Position numbers and translations under genes: made by a program
Assembly (NCBI GenBank): GCA_017979445.1
Contig: CM030706.1
Coordinates: 31,203,330-31,267,329, forward strand
Length of the DNA: 64,000 bases
Direction of reading: 5' to 3'
Source of the DNA: Akebia trifoliata
Taxonomy: Eukaryota; Streptophyta; Magnoliopsida; Ranunculales; Lardizabalaceae
The notes under the pieces: generated by a model
What the model was told of the DNA's origin: nothing
The model's input: the letters and a program-made list of their open reading frames with translations, nothing else
The model's database searches: none
Part shown: positions 13,701 through 24,137 of the stretch, piece after piece
Layout: each line of letters opens with the position of its first letter
Numbering within the stretch: position 1 is the stretch's first letter

Positions 13701-16700
13701 ATCTTTCTTTAACGACGGTGACAAATGGATGGTAGAGATGTGATCCTAGAATGAGGTCTGGATAGTTTGCATCACCCTATCTGAAATCTAACAATTATTT
13801 TGCCTAGTCAATAAGGGAGCTAAGATGTTGTATCTGGGTTGGAGCAAGAATTGAGGAAGATGTATTATGAACCTTAAACCTAATAGCTGTGAGAGCAAGG
13901 AGTAAGGTATCAACACTTATCTTTCTCTATGCTTATTATAAAAAAATTTTATGATTTAGTTTGAATAAACCTAACTAAATGCAAACTTCTTATATCATAT
14001 ACTTAAATATGAACCTTAGTATTATAGAAACGATTCTTTAAACATATGGAATAACTCGGAAAGACATGTTGGAGAATCAGGTATATGAAGGTCAGTGTCT
14101 CTAACACCTCATACTCGTGTCAAGCGTGTTCAACATTGTGATGTGTGAAGCACAAATAGTCATAGAATACAGGATACCTTCGCTTCCACATACTTCCAGT
14201 TGACAAAAATCTGGTGCTTTTCCCCCCATCCATTTGCTAAAGAAAGGTGCAAAATGTTTTCTTGAGCCTGCATAAAATAGCATAAATGAGTAAGAATGAA
14301 TTTTCAGCTTAGCTACATATATCTTTCGATATTTAAAGTATGCACAGAAACCCCTGTAATTTCAATTCTTCATAAACAGTAGAATTCTACCTTTAAAGAA
14401 AACTAAACATAAATAGAACAGCACGAGGAACACTTATTGGGAATGAAAAAATAAAAATAAAAATAAAAGTTTCACTAGAGAAAATCTTTACATATAGTGA
14501 GCCAAGGTTATGTAACAAGACATCCAATTTCAAATGTTGTAGTGCTTGATAGGATATCATGCTCATGCACCATAGACATATTGAAATACTTCAGTATATG
14601 TATATACATAAGTTATCTGAATATTTGGTTTTCAGCTATAATTATACAGCTTATATGATTTTAATATGTATCATCTGATATAAATCATTTTTTTTCTATA
14701 TTGTGTACTTCAAATAATTTTAACTAAAGTATTTGAGAACATATCACTCTTTAATAGAATAGATATAAAGGCATATGGAGTTTGTGGGGGATCAGCATGT
14801 TTGACACTTCGACAAATTGAATTGTTGAGATCAGCAATTTCATGTTCAAGTGTTGAGATCGACAATTTATAGTCGTTGGTCTCAATGGCTGTAATAGATC
14901 GATCTCGACAATTGGAATCAAAGGTCAATCTCAACAATTTGAATCATCGATCTCGAACATTTAAATTTTCGATAACAACGATTGAATGGGGAACTAAGAA
15001 AGAAAAAAAATTACTAACTGGACTATCAAGTTACCACCAAAAAGTTAGGGGGTATTTCAAAAGAAATTCCTCTGCAAGGGTTCCTTAGTAATTTGTCTTT
15101 TTTTTTCTTTTTTTGGCCTAATAGACCTGTGGACGGATGCATTCAAAGCTGTGTGGCTGCATTTATTTCTGAGTTGGTATGACCATTGGGGGTGAAGACT
15201 GAAGCCCCCTAGGGTTTTCAAAAGATTTAAACACTGGTGTTCGTGGAAATAGGCTCTCCAAGTGTGTGAAATTGTCTCTTGGTGCATGGTTTAAGCAATG
15301 GCAACTTCAACTGAGATGAACTCTTCAATTGTTGGTTCTTTAGAAAGCCCGGTATGCAAATTGCTTCAGTGAAACTGAATGGTACTAATTATTTGTTGTG
15401 GGCACAAACTGTTAAAGTGTTTTTGGCTTGCCCAAGGTAATCCTCCACCCATGTCATATCCAAATTATGAAGATTCGCAGCTAGACAACTACCTTGTGAT
15501 GGCTTGACTATGGAATATTATGGAACCATTGTTTAATGCTAATGTCATGTTCCTTGAAACAGCTAAGCGGTCATGTATATTGCAAACAATCCTATTTTTC
15601 ATTAGAGGACCAAGCACATTGAGGTTGACTGTCACTTTATCTAAGACATGGTGATGAGTACAAAGATTGCTACCTCTAATGTAAAATCTGAAGATCAGTT
15701 AGGAGATACTTTCACTAAGGCATTGGTTAAGGGATTGTTTCATGATTTATGTAATGAGATGGGCATGCTTGATATCTATGTTCCAGCTTAAGGGGGGGTG
15801 TTAATGTTGAAGTATTTGATATATGAGCGGTATAATAAAATTTTCACCATAATACCCTATTGTTACATTGTAAGGGAAGGCTGTGCAATAAATGATATTC
15901 TCTTCCCTTCTTCCCAACTTCTCATCTTTCTCTCTTGTCTCTATGTTCTTCGTATGCAAATCATGTCACAAATACAAACCATCTATCATGAAATAAGCGA
16001 ATTGATGAAATTTTGTCATCTTGACAATCCATTCTCAAGATGACAATGTCATTAACAACTTTATATTGCAAAATAAGGAATGTATGTAACAATGATGGAC
16101 ATGGATCTTGTAAACTAAAATAAGTCGTTAGGTTCATTGTTTATTCAACCAACAAAGAACAAAGGGAGACAACATGCCCTGTAAAGGATAGTGAAGGATG
16201 GAACACTCCACAAAGATGTACTCATACCTGATTCCAGTATTGTACCATCTCACATGCAAGCCTCCGTTTTACTGCCAGTGTGGCCTTAGTACTATCAATT
16301 GCCATTCCAAGTTGAATATCAACACCCTATACACCAAATGTGGAAAACAACATTAAAGAAAAGGTGAAAGTGTTCCAAAATAAATACTAATTTGTTTATC
16401 TGCACAATGCAGTTTACATATCCTGTTCTGGAAAACCAATAACGTTGCACGTACACCACCACTAACAAAGAGTGCATTTAAGAGATCAAATACATTCTAT
16501 GAATTGACAGATGTACATCTCAAGGAACTAATACATTCTAAGAATTAGAATATGAAAAAAGCTAATACCTGTCCTAGTGCTTGAAGGCAAAGCGCTCGGA
16601 GCACTCCTTCTGATAGGTCTACTGGAAGATCTCTCCTACAATTTCAAGTTATCACAGAAGTCAGGAAAGATATTCATTCTATCATCATCATCACTGTCAT

Positions 16701-19700
16701 CACAAATTGGAGTGGGGGGAGAAGAAAAAAGGGAGAAAAATAGAGTGCCTTGTAGTAGTAGGTTGATGCTGAGGAAAATAATAAAAGAACTACACAAACC
16801 TAATTGCAGGGGGAAACTGAGGGAGTACATGCCGGACAGCACAATCAAAATATCCTGCTGCCTTCAAAAAAACATCAATGGAAGTTCTTCTGCTCTCTGC
16901 TACAAATGAATTTAGAAAAAAATGACAAGTTGTACTAGGAACAATGAAAGAAAGAGATCAAATAAACTATAAAGAAAAAAAGGTAGTGATGAAAAGAAGG
17001 AAAAAAAAAGAAGGTAACTGAGAAAAGCAGATAATAAGCTCTATTGACTAAACCAAACCATAGCCAGATTAGCAGAGACAAATCTCTTAGGACCATTACA
17101 TGGATAGGTGGAAAGGGAAATGAGAATTACATTCTCTATTTACATTATGATATGTAAAACATGCTTATCGGTGAGATTTTCTAGGAACTACACCAAGAAG
17201 CATAAGCTTGGTGACAACCAGAGCCACACATTACAGAAAGAATAAACACCTGAATAGAACATTTGTTACAAAGGATCCTATATGGACAAAAACAACCAAT
17301 TCTTCTTTTACAAATGCAAAAGCACGACCAATTATTCTTTGAAAAATGCAAAATCCAACCAGCACAAAGAAGTGTTCATCATCATCATTGAAGCCTTAGC
17401 TGAATGAATCAAACTACTCTCAACTTAACCAAAAGCCCTGTCCTTTATTAAAATCTGTTCTTCAAAATCTACATCCTTTTTGGTATTTTCTCTTGCCCTT
17501 CTATAATTCTCAACAAGCAGTTTCTTTCTCACCCACATTGTCATTGGTCTTCATTTCACAAGAACAGGCTTCCCAATCGACTCTCCCTTGGTTTATCTCC
17601 TATTGAGACTACTAAATTTCCACAATTGCATACATTTATAATTTTGTCTCTTTAGTCTTTCTATCCATCCATCTCATCATTCAAACCTCTGCTGCGCTCA
17701 TTCCTTCTGATTGCCCAACATTTTGCCTCATAAATATACCCTTGACCAAGAAGGAAATCCTAGTTCGAGGTGAAAATAAATAAGAAACAATAAAAATATA
17801 GGGAATGATTTTCTCAAAGAAGAGAACTCGAAGAAAACTCTCTACTACCATCTAGAAGATGCTTGTAACCTACTACACAAAGGAAAATACTTGTCAGCAT
17901 CCAATCAATAGAATTTTCATGTACGCGGTTCTATTGATCTTTTAGGTCCAATAAGAGCTCACAAATGAATTAGTGGTTACAATCATTACACCGGGTAAAG
18001 TTGTGGTAATGTTAGAATCAATATAACCAAAAAAAAAAAAATCTACAATATCGTAACACGTAAAGTGGTGGTAATAATAGAATCAATGTAACAAAAAATA
18101 GTCTTTTGAGGTCATTTCCTAGCCGTCATTTTTTATTAGCCCATCCTCTCTATTTGTGTTATTACAAGTGGTTGCACTCCATTTATTCCATGTTGGTCAT
18201 ACTTATTATAAATCCCTTGGACTCCAAAACAACTCTCCAGAGTTCTACTTTTGTGTTAACTCCATCTCTAGTCTCATCAACTAACAGTACACCATCTACA
18301 AATAACATACACCAAAGGAATCTCTCTTGAATATGAGCAATTACTCCATCTTACTAGACTAAACATATACTAACACATACTTGATCCCTTGTGTAAATCA
18401 ATAATATCTAGGAACTCATTTGTCTATTTACTATTTGTTACCACACTAGTCACGACTCACAACTTTCTCATAAATGTCTTTAATTATGTCGATGTATTTA
18501 CTTGGCCTCCTTCATTTATTGGAGCCAACCAAATTAAATATCTAGGAACTTCGCCATAGGCTTTCTCCAAGTCAATAAAAATCATATGGAAAAACTTCCT
18601 TTTCTCAAAACTTCTCCATCAATTATGTTTAACCTCTTGGCATAGAACCAATACTTGATATCTTTGTTTTTCATCTTAATCTTTCTTCCATCACTCTTTC
18701 AATATTATATAGTCTCTCATGTTCAATGCCCCGATGGTACAGCTCCACATCACTTTTGTTCTTATATGTAATTACTAAAGTACTTATTCTCCATTCATTC
18801 ACGATCTTTTAGAATTAAGCGAAATGAGGTGACAGGAAAATGTTGATGACAAAATCAATTCCACACCCCTTTGTAAACGTTTATCAATGCTGTTTTGGGG
18901 CGTTTTGTGGAAGAACACGAGTTTCAAGGCAGGAAAGGGGCACTATCCAAACATACAAAGTCCCAAAAAACAGTGACACATGGTCAAAAATATGGCTAGC
19001 TGTGTTCAGCTCCTATCAGATCATACCCTAAGACATTGTAGTGTAACTAGGCCAAGTTTGCTAAAAGAAGATTGAGAGTCCAGCTGATAGGGAAGGTGAT
19101 GGGTTTCAGCTTCCTTCCAACAGTCACGAAAATTCAAAAAAAAAACAGGCAGTAAATTAGCATCAGAAATCAGGCAACAGTCAAACTAATTCACCTAGTT
19201 CAATATACCAAGCGCAATAGAAACTAAACAGAACATACGAGTGTCTGCAGGCAGCAGAAAGCCTTGCAGTAACTACCCACCTTCTGATACTTTTGGCCGA
19301 AAACCATCAGCAGATGTTTTAGGTGGAAGAAGCAATAAATTTGCTTGTGATAAGGAAAGCATGGCCATCATATGTAAAACTGATAATACCTCGTACCAAG
19401 CATTTGGCATGGCCGTTTCCTGTACAGTAATGATTTTTTCAGGATAATATCTCATATAATTCAAAAATAACAATAATAATTAAAGGGTTTTGTTAACATG
19501 TGCCCTAGGGCATACGTTAAGCTGCACTAAATACACCTTGGAAATTGAATTTCCTACCAAAATGCCCTCAAAAGTTTTTTTTGGTGGCAAAAATACCCTC
19601 AAGTGCTTATTTCCAAGGTGTATTTAATACAGCTTAATGTGTGCCCTTAGGGCACATGTTAACAAAACCTATAACATAATTAAAACAAAAACACAATATC

Positions 19701-21750
19701 AATATACTAATCCCCACCTCTGAATCATCCTCCTGATTAACCCAAACAAATTGTACCTTATGTTGAAGCTGGCCTCCTGTGGAATACAGTTGAGCAACTA
19801 TCACAATGTAAGCTAATACTATAAAAAGAATTATAAACATAGTATCATAGAAGACATGTAATTCTAGTTGTGTGAGCTCCCACTATTGATTAGTTCTTTA
19901 GTTGTAGTGTATATTTTGTTGATTTATATCATGTTATAATCAAATCAGTTAGTTATATAATATCAGAATTTATATACGGGGATGCATGTCTCATGCCTCG
20001 AAAGTTGTTTGTTTAGATGCTAAATCATGTTTGTTACACATTGCTGAAACTGATAAATTGTCTTTGTTACCCTTACAATCATATTATACATTGTTTGCAT
20101 GTTTTAAATGCTTATTTATTATCAAACACAATAAAATATATTATTTCTTATAAAATTAAAATACAATTTATTTTTAAATAATAAATAATACTCAAATCTT
20201 CAATTTATAAATAATAAGTTCTATTTATAAAAGCCCACAAATTTCAAATTAAAAATAATAATGTCATACAAGTCACCAAAATTTGAAATCAACTTTAAAA
20301 AGAACTTAATTTTTTATGAATAATTTTCGATGGAAATGAAGGATGTGTAATTATAAAAGCACCCTATGAATTAATAAGGGCAACCCACACTATAGCCATT
20401 TTTTGTTTTGTTTTATATGGATTAAAATTTTTGGAATGACCAAATTTTTAGTGAGGATAATTTATATGGTCTAGAGATCATCCTTGCCAAAAATCAGTTT
20501 ATTTTGAAACTTCTAACTCGTTAAAAATAGATTTCAAAAAAAAAATGGACAATTTACGATTCTTGAACTTGTTTTGATAGGGTTAAAAGTTTCAAGATGT
20601 GCTGATTTTTTGTGAGAATGATCTCCTCATTGTAGAGATCATCCTCACCAAAAATCAACTCATTCCAAAATTTTTAACCCATATAAGACAAAATAATTTA
20701 GCTATGGTGTGGGTTTATTAATTTGTGGGGTGTCTATATACTTATCCATGGGATATAAGAGGTAATATCCTTTTAAGAATAAGGCCATAGTTGTCCATGC
20801 TCAAAAAAACAAAGGGCATACTTGTCCGTGTTGAAAAAGCGAAGTGCTTACCGCTTCAGCACTTTTTTTCAGCATCAAAATAGTGCTGAATTTTTTTCAC
20901 TTATTTTCAGCAATAAGCACGAGTAAACAAACGCGCTATTTTGACAAAAGTGCTGAATTTAATTTTTTTCAGCAATAAGCACTGAAAAATAGCGCAAACA
21001 AACACCACCATAGTATCATAGAAGACATGTAATTCTAGTTGTGTGAGCTCCCACTATTGATTAGTTCTTTAGTTGTAGTGTATATTTTGTTGATTTATAT
21101 CATGTTATAATCAAATCAGTTAGTTATATAATATCAGAATTTATATACGGGGATGCATGTCTCATGCCTCGAAAACTAACACAAATCATAGGGATTTGTG
21201 TTAGAAGATTGGGGTGTGACAAGATGATCATATCTATATGTATGGTAAATTTCTGAAAGATGATCAACCCAGTTATTCCAACAAATGCAATCCAATAAAA
21301 AGTTCATTTAGGGAGGAACGCATTGAGTTACCATCTTTTACTAATCCCAACAGAACGGGTAAGTAATCTTCAAGAGCCTGCTGAAGATCAACCAATGTTG
21401 AACCTCCTGAAGACAACAATTCCATCTATTATCGTTAAATTTCTAAAGTTGATCATTAACCAAAACACCACAAGCCTCTATAGAACTCAATACACACCAT
21501 GTTGTGTAGCTGTCTTCCTCCTTGATTTTGTAGTTGTGGGCGCTTCTTGGTTGGCCATGACAACTATTCGCGTTCTAAGAGCAGAGAGTCGCTCCACTAG
21601 ACTCTTAGACAAGCTATCATTAAGTGGATCAGAGAAGTCCACTGGTTTAGGGATCCGCAATCCAGGAACAAACACAGCCATCTCCCCCACATTTCCCGGC
21701 CTTCTTCTACTCCAGCCGGCATCAATTGGTGTTGAATGCAAGCATCCCAT
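4714..21750 (-). CDS. BRO1-domain protein, BROX homolog (11 coding exons)
   Basis: Coding exons in order: 21750-21498, 21406-21332, 19776-19718, 19419-19281, 16896-16800, 16635-16569, 16326-16228, 14267-14178, 10556-10402, 5865-5764, 4861-4714. All junctions are GT-AG and phases carry through; total 1284 nt, 427 residues, usual for plant BROX-like proteins. Landmarks: MGCLHSTP at the N-terminus, [12 protein letters not shown] near 30, [20 protein letters not shown] near 140-160, [20 protein letters not shown] near 210-230, [15 protein letters not shown] near 295, and a C-terminal [21 protein letters not shown]1 domains form a banana-shaped helical fold that binds ESCRT-III (CHMP4/SNF7-type) proteins, so an endosomal or membrane-remodelling role is the family-based inference. 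Gly2-Cys3 suggests myristoylation plus palmitoylation. No C-terminal CaaX box is present. Intron sizes range from 91 bp to 4.5 kb and several introns carry transposons. Confidence 0.94.
5866..7060. other. Intron 9 of BROX-like gene, distal part, nothing identified
   Basis: AT-rich intron sequence with no coding or repeat signature that I can name. It precedes the copia insertion in the same intron. The short ORFs here (for example 6330-6548) have no recognisable motif. Confidence 0.5.
7073..9830 (+). mobile_element. Ty1-copia element, 5' half, degenerate, in BROX intron 9
   Basis: Order seen: a 127-bp LTR (7142-7268), a primer-binding site TGGTATCAGAGCC directly after it, a leader of about 830 bases, then a gag start at 8102 ([20 protein letters not shown]) running shortly into a zinc knuckle [11 protein letters not shown]. 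Protease follows ([14 protein letters not shown], about 8630). Next come the pre-integrase LGHANF (about 9060), integrase pieces (YDVWGPSP...[12 protein letters not shown] at 9215-9340 and a DNGGEY-type site near 9400), and the KGYRCYD region to 9830. Reverse transcriptase, RNase H and the 3' LTR are absent. Many stops and frameshifts make it a dead fragment. It is inserted antisense to the host gene. Confidence 0.88.
7142..7268 (+). repeat. 127-bp LTR (TG...CA) shared with the TRIM at 54948
   Basis: Starts TGTTGAGTGTATATTTTCC and ends GGTTAGTTAACA, followed at once by TGGTATCAGAGCC. Both LTRs of the TRIM element at 54948-55267 have the same start, end and length (126-127 bp). The 69 bases just before this LTR (7073-7141) resemble the TRIM internal region ('GGTTCGTATAGGTCATGGG ... 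TTATGGGTGAG'). Confidence 0.85.
9831..10401. other. Remaining part of BROX intron 9, no feature seen
   Basis: The copia similarity stops at about 9830 and ordinary AT-rich sequence follows up to exon 9. No terminal repeat marks the end of the copia fragment. Confidence 0.5.
10985..11580 (-). mobile_element. 5'-truncated L1-type LINE fragment in BROX intron 8
   Basis: The minus-strand ORF starting at 11578 reads [19 protein letters not shown] and [15 protein letters not shown], the zinc-binding reverse-transcriptase module (zf-RVT) near the end of plant LINE ORF2. The 3' flank at 10990-11060 ('GGGGTCGAGGTGACTAACTC' on the plus strand) closely matches the 3' end of the larger LINE at 37300-37370, so both belong to one family. 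A poly-A tail is not clean and no target duplication was found. Confidence 0.8.
12600..13920 (+). mobile_element. Decayed LINE fragment in BROX intron 8
   Basis: Plus-strand pieces such as [19 protein letters not shown] (about 12928-12985) and [19 protein letters not shown] (about 13083-13140) are typical of the region after the RT domain of plant LINEs that end in RNase H. Frames shift and stops are frequent. The borders are approximate. Confidence 0.65.
15298..15795 (+). mobile_element. Copia deletion derivative: gag start joined to RNase H end
   Basis: It begins with [10 protein letters not shown] and gag-like [19 protein letters not shown] (15360-15420) and runs to NYLVMA near 15500. By about 15560 it has jumped to the C-terminal copia RNase H region (HIEVDCHFI at about 15610, then [21 protein letters not shown] and [19 protein letters not shown] to about 15785). 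Protease, integrase and RT are missing from the middle. A stop and a G-rich polypurine tract (AAGGGGGGGTG) follow, as expected before a 3' LTR. It lies in BROX intron 7, antisense to the gene. Confidence 0.8.
15800..16000 (+). repeat. Probable 3' LTR remnant of the copia derivative
   Basis: Starts TGTTAATGTTGAAG right after the polypurine tract at 15789-15799 and contains a CT-rich stretch 'CTCTTCCCTTCTTCC' typical of copia LTRs. The outer end is not clear and no 5' LTR was found upstream of 15298. Confidence 0.5.
17880..18810 (-). mobile_element. Decayed RTE-type LINE in BROX intron 4
   Basis: Reading the minus strand from about 18805: [19 protein letters not shown], then [21 protein letters not shown], then FYxLGESLW (from the FIDLEKAYD motif), then [15 protein letters not shown]. 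These match in order the reverse transcriptase blocks of RTE/BovB-like plant LINEs. [27 protein letters not shown] block follows at 18200-18300. Stops and frameshifts throughout show it is dead. Confidence 0.75.
19486..19669. mobile_element. 184-bp palindromic MITE (family A) filling BROX intron 3
   Basis: Left end GGTTTTGTTAACATGTGCCC and its right-hand counterpart form inverted arms of about 60 bases that pair almost completely, so the whole element can fold into one hairpin. Intron 3 is only 298 bp, so this MITE is more than half of it. Related copies lie at 23266-23615 and 24138-24675. Confidence 0.85.
19838..20003. repeat. 166-bp perfect direct repeat, copy 1
   Basis: Identical base for base to 21009-21174. 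It lies about 60 bases on the 5' side of exon 3 in the sense of the gene, inside BROX intron 2. The 1005 bases between the copies include a family-B MITE and a stem-rich segment ending in CAAACAAACACCAC. Confidence 0.95.
20378..20717. mobile_element. Diverged family-B MITE
   Basis: Ends GGGCAACCCACACTATAGCC and GGCTATGGTGTGGG (approximately inverted). Inside are two hairpins built from the family-B core, here mutated ('CCAAATTTTTAGTGAGGATAA', 'AGAGATCATCC'). It is the most diverged of the family-B copies in the window. It lies in BROX intron 2 between the two 166-bp direct repeats. Confidence 0.7.
21009..21221 (+). repeat. 166-bp direct repeat, copy 2, continuing into an LTR-like 3' end
   Basis: After the repeated part (21009-21174) the sequence continues to a short stem (ACACAAATC...GATTTGTGT) and GATTGGGGTGTGACA at 21207-21221. 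That matches the 3' terminus of the LTR family seen at 51747-54621 (ATTTCGGGGCGTGAC). Copy 2 is therefore the fuller version and copy 1 the truncated one. Confidence 0.65.
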
Positions 21751-22031
21751 ATCTTGGGCCTTATTTCTGCCAACACAATTCAAGCAAATATGAAATTTCT
21801 AAATTAAATAAACTGAACCATCAGACTATGACAAAGCTCTTAAAACTAATGAAGCTTTGCAGCAGACATGATCTTCTTGTAATCGAAAGAATATATGACG
21901 GAAAACTGAAATTCAAAACAATGAGATATTGAAGTAAAGTTGAGAACTTTACAGTAAAATGTTTCGAAGCCTGTTACAAGAACCCCTACACCCACCCACC
22001 CCACCAAAATGATTTAAAAGGTGATAGCAAC

Positions 22032-22033
<2 letters not shown>

Positions 22034-22070
<37 letters not shown>
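22034..22070. repeat. (GA)n microsatellite in a BROX 5' UTR intron
   Basis: About 18 GA dinucleotides on the plus strand, 13 bases beyond the inferred donor of UTR exon 2. On the sense strand it is a CT run close to the 5' splice site. Confidence 0.9.
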
Positions 22071-22074
<4 letters not shown>

Positions 22075-22082
22075 TCTCCTAC

Positions 22083-22124
22083 CTTGTTTACTTGTCAGAA
22101 GGTTACCGAAACTTCTCTTTATCT
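22083..22124 (-). other. Inferred 5' UTR exon 2 of the BROX-like gene
   Basis: A 42-base stretch is bounded on the minus strand by an acceptor (TTTTGCAG) and a donor (AAG, then GTAGGAG). It contains no ATG. The next acceptor (TTGGCAG at 21773-21767) opens the exon holding the start codon with 16 bases of leader. The intron between starts with a (CT)n run on the sense strand. Transcript data are needed to confirm it. Confidence 0.5.
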
Positions 22125-23106
22125 CTGCAAAAGTAACATTGCAAGTAAGAGACAGAGTAAGAAAAAGAACAAAAAAGCAACCGAATCACGTGGAAACCAT
22201 GACGAGATAATTAAGCTATATTTCTTCATCTAATGGTTTGTTTGGTTCCTGGAGATCTGAAGTTATAAAATCCACCCAAATCTAAAGATTCAAACATCCA
22301 TAAAAGAGTCTTAAGAACAGAACACGTCAATTCAGACAAGAAACCTAAAATTGAAGGGAAGCTGAAGCAGAAAAGGGTTTTTTTTTTTTTTAAACATTAG
22401 ATAACAAATCAAAAAAAAAAAAAAAAAAAATACATATATATATATATATTTAAGAACCTGAAGAATGTAAGTAAGGAATCTCCTGAAGAATTCAGTCAAA
22501 TTATAAAGACTTTTTATTTATAGAAGTAAAGATGACTGAAATTGGTAGTTCGAAAGAACAAATTAAGAACCTATTTAGATCTCCATTTTAGCACCCAAAA
22601 AAAAAAAGAGATTTTAATAGCTTCTTTGAGGTAAAAAAATGGCGAAAGATCCTAAATCACGCATTCATACTTTAGAGTAAGTTTGCAGTACCGTATGAAC
22701 TTAAGCATCAAACCTCCTACAAGATCGATCGAAGAAATCTTTATCACTGAAAATTCACGAATCCAACTATTCTAAAGTAATCTTCGAAAATTTAAAGCCA
22801 GAAAATAAATCGACTTGCTAATTCAGAGAAACAAAACAAATCAAAAAGAAGAATGTTTCCTCAAAAGCTACAGACAGACTCGAATCACACATTTTCTACT
22901 GAAATTCGATCTGACCGATCGATTTGCCTTTTTCTTTTTCACCTTCTCTAAAACCCTACAATCGAAAGTTTTCTTGTTGACTCTTAATTTCCTACTTGAA
23001 TTAAATTCAGGAGAATTTTCTTGGATTTCTCTGTTACAGAGATTAATGCGAACTCCGAGAAACTCGAAATTAAAAAAATAAAATCCACAGAGAATCTATA
23101 CTCACA

Positions 23107-23185
23107 GTCACAAGTCGTAGAAATGATGATTTAGAGAGAGACTTTGAAGGCTAAAAAACGTAGAACTGATTTTTGATTTAAATAT
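23107..23185 (-). other. Inferred first 5' UTR exon of the BROX-like gene
   Basis: Sense-strand leader rich in CT ('AAAGTCTCTCTCTAAATCATC'), ending with donor GTGAGTAT at 23105-23098. No ATG is present, so no upstream ORF is predicted. The start is placed about 30 bases downstream of the TATA-like motif and is an estimate. Confidence 0.5.
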
Positions 23186-23206
23186 TACTTCCTGTATTTG
23201 TCGTCT

Positions 23207-23217
23207 ATTATATATAA
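23207..23217 (-). promoter_or_regulatory. TATA box of the BROX-like gene
   Basis: Minus strand reads TTATATATAATA, a strong plant TATA match. It is followed about 30 bases later by a CT-rich leader and a good donor site. The immediate upstream DNA (from about 23256 up) is MITE sequence, so the native promoter may be short. Confidence 0.6.
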
Positions 23218-23265
23218 GATTGCCTCAAAATGGCGGCCAAACCGCCAAACCAAACCTTTAAAAAT

Positions 23266-23615
23266 GGTTTTTTTGTTAATATGTGCCCTAAAGGCACACG
23301 TTAGGGTGCATTAAATACACCATAGAGGGTATTTTTGGTAAGAAAAAAATTCAATGTGTATTTAATATGAATCTCCCACGTGGCATATTCGATCGACTCC
23401 CCTGACGTGGGTGTGTCAGAACCATAAACTTTATGCCTTGAGATACTGAAAGGCACATCTCCATAGATCTGTGCAGTTATGTATCTCGATGAAAAAAAAT
23501 CTATGATTCTGACACACACCATGTCAGGGGAATCGATTGAATATGCCACGTGGGAGAGTCAGATTATCACTACACTTCATCTAAACGTGTGCCCTCGGCA
23601 CATGTTAACAAAACT
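23266..23615. mobile_element. Family-A MITE with another MITE inside, just upstream of BROX
   Basis: Left end GGTTTTTTTGTTAATATGTGCCC; right end GGCACATGTTAACAAAACT. It is flanked by the 10-base direct repeat CTTTAAAAAT (23256-23265 and 23616-23625), a plausible 9-10-bp target duplication of the Mutator-like size class. It begins about 50 bases upstream of the BROX TATA box. A second element (23373-23556) is nested inside. Confidence 0.75.
23373..23556. mobile_element. 184-bp MITE (family C) with a G-box in each arm
   Basis: Inverted arms of about 50 bases: CTCCCACGTGGCATATTCGA... and its complement ending ATGCCACGTGGGAG. CACGTG occurs at 23377-23382 and 23547-23552. It is nested in the family-A MITE upstream of the BROX-like gene, about 160 to 340 bases from the TATA box. 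Confidence 0.8.
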
Positions 23616-24137
23616 CTTTAAAAATAGTTTTTTTATTTTTTTCCGTTTTGGAAAATTATTAAAAATAGACCTGACCATGACTTACAGCACGAATCCCAAG
23701 GTGATTTGCTATGTCAGGTGCTCAGATACGGATTAGGGTAGTCAGATATAAAGAACATTGTATTCTTGTGCAAGTTTCTTCTAATAAACAGTTATTTATT
23801 TTATTTTTATTTAAGAACACGTGGCAGTTTGTAGTTAATTAGTTTATCAGTTTTACTAAATCTAGTCGGTTTAACTAACAGCAAAGCAGAGCGACAAATA
23901 CCCAAAAAGAAAAAAGAAAAGTTACTTTATGGTGTGAACTATTCCTTTGGACGCGTATTAATCAAGAAAACTTGAGGTGCGAAGCACAAATACAGGTCCC
24001 GAGTATTGCTTGTTTCAAATAATGCCAAGTGGCACCCAATCTTAAATTTGCATTGCATTTGTCAACCAACTGAGCTGTTGGTTGCCCACATCTTTAACGC
24101 CATTGACACGATGACCACCTCAGTTGAACTTTTGATC

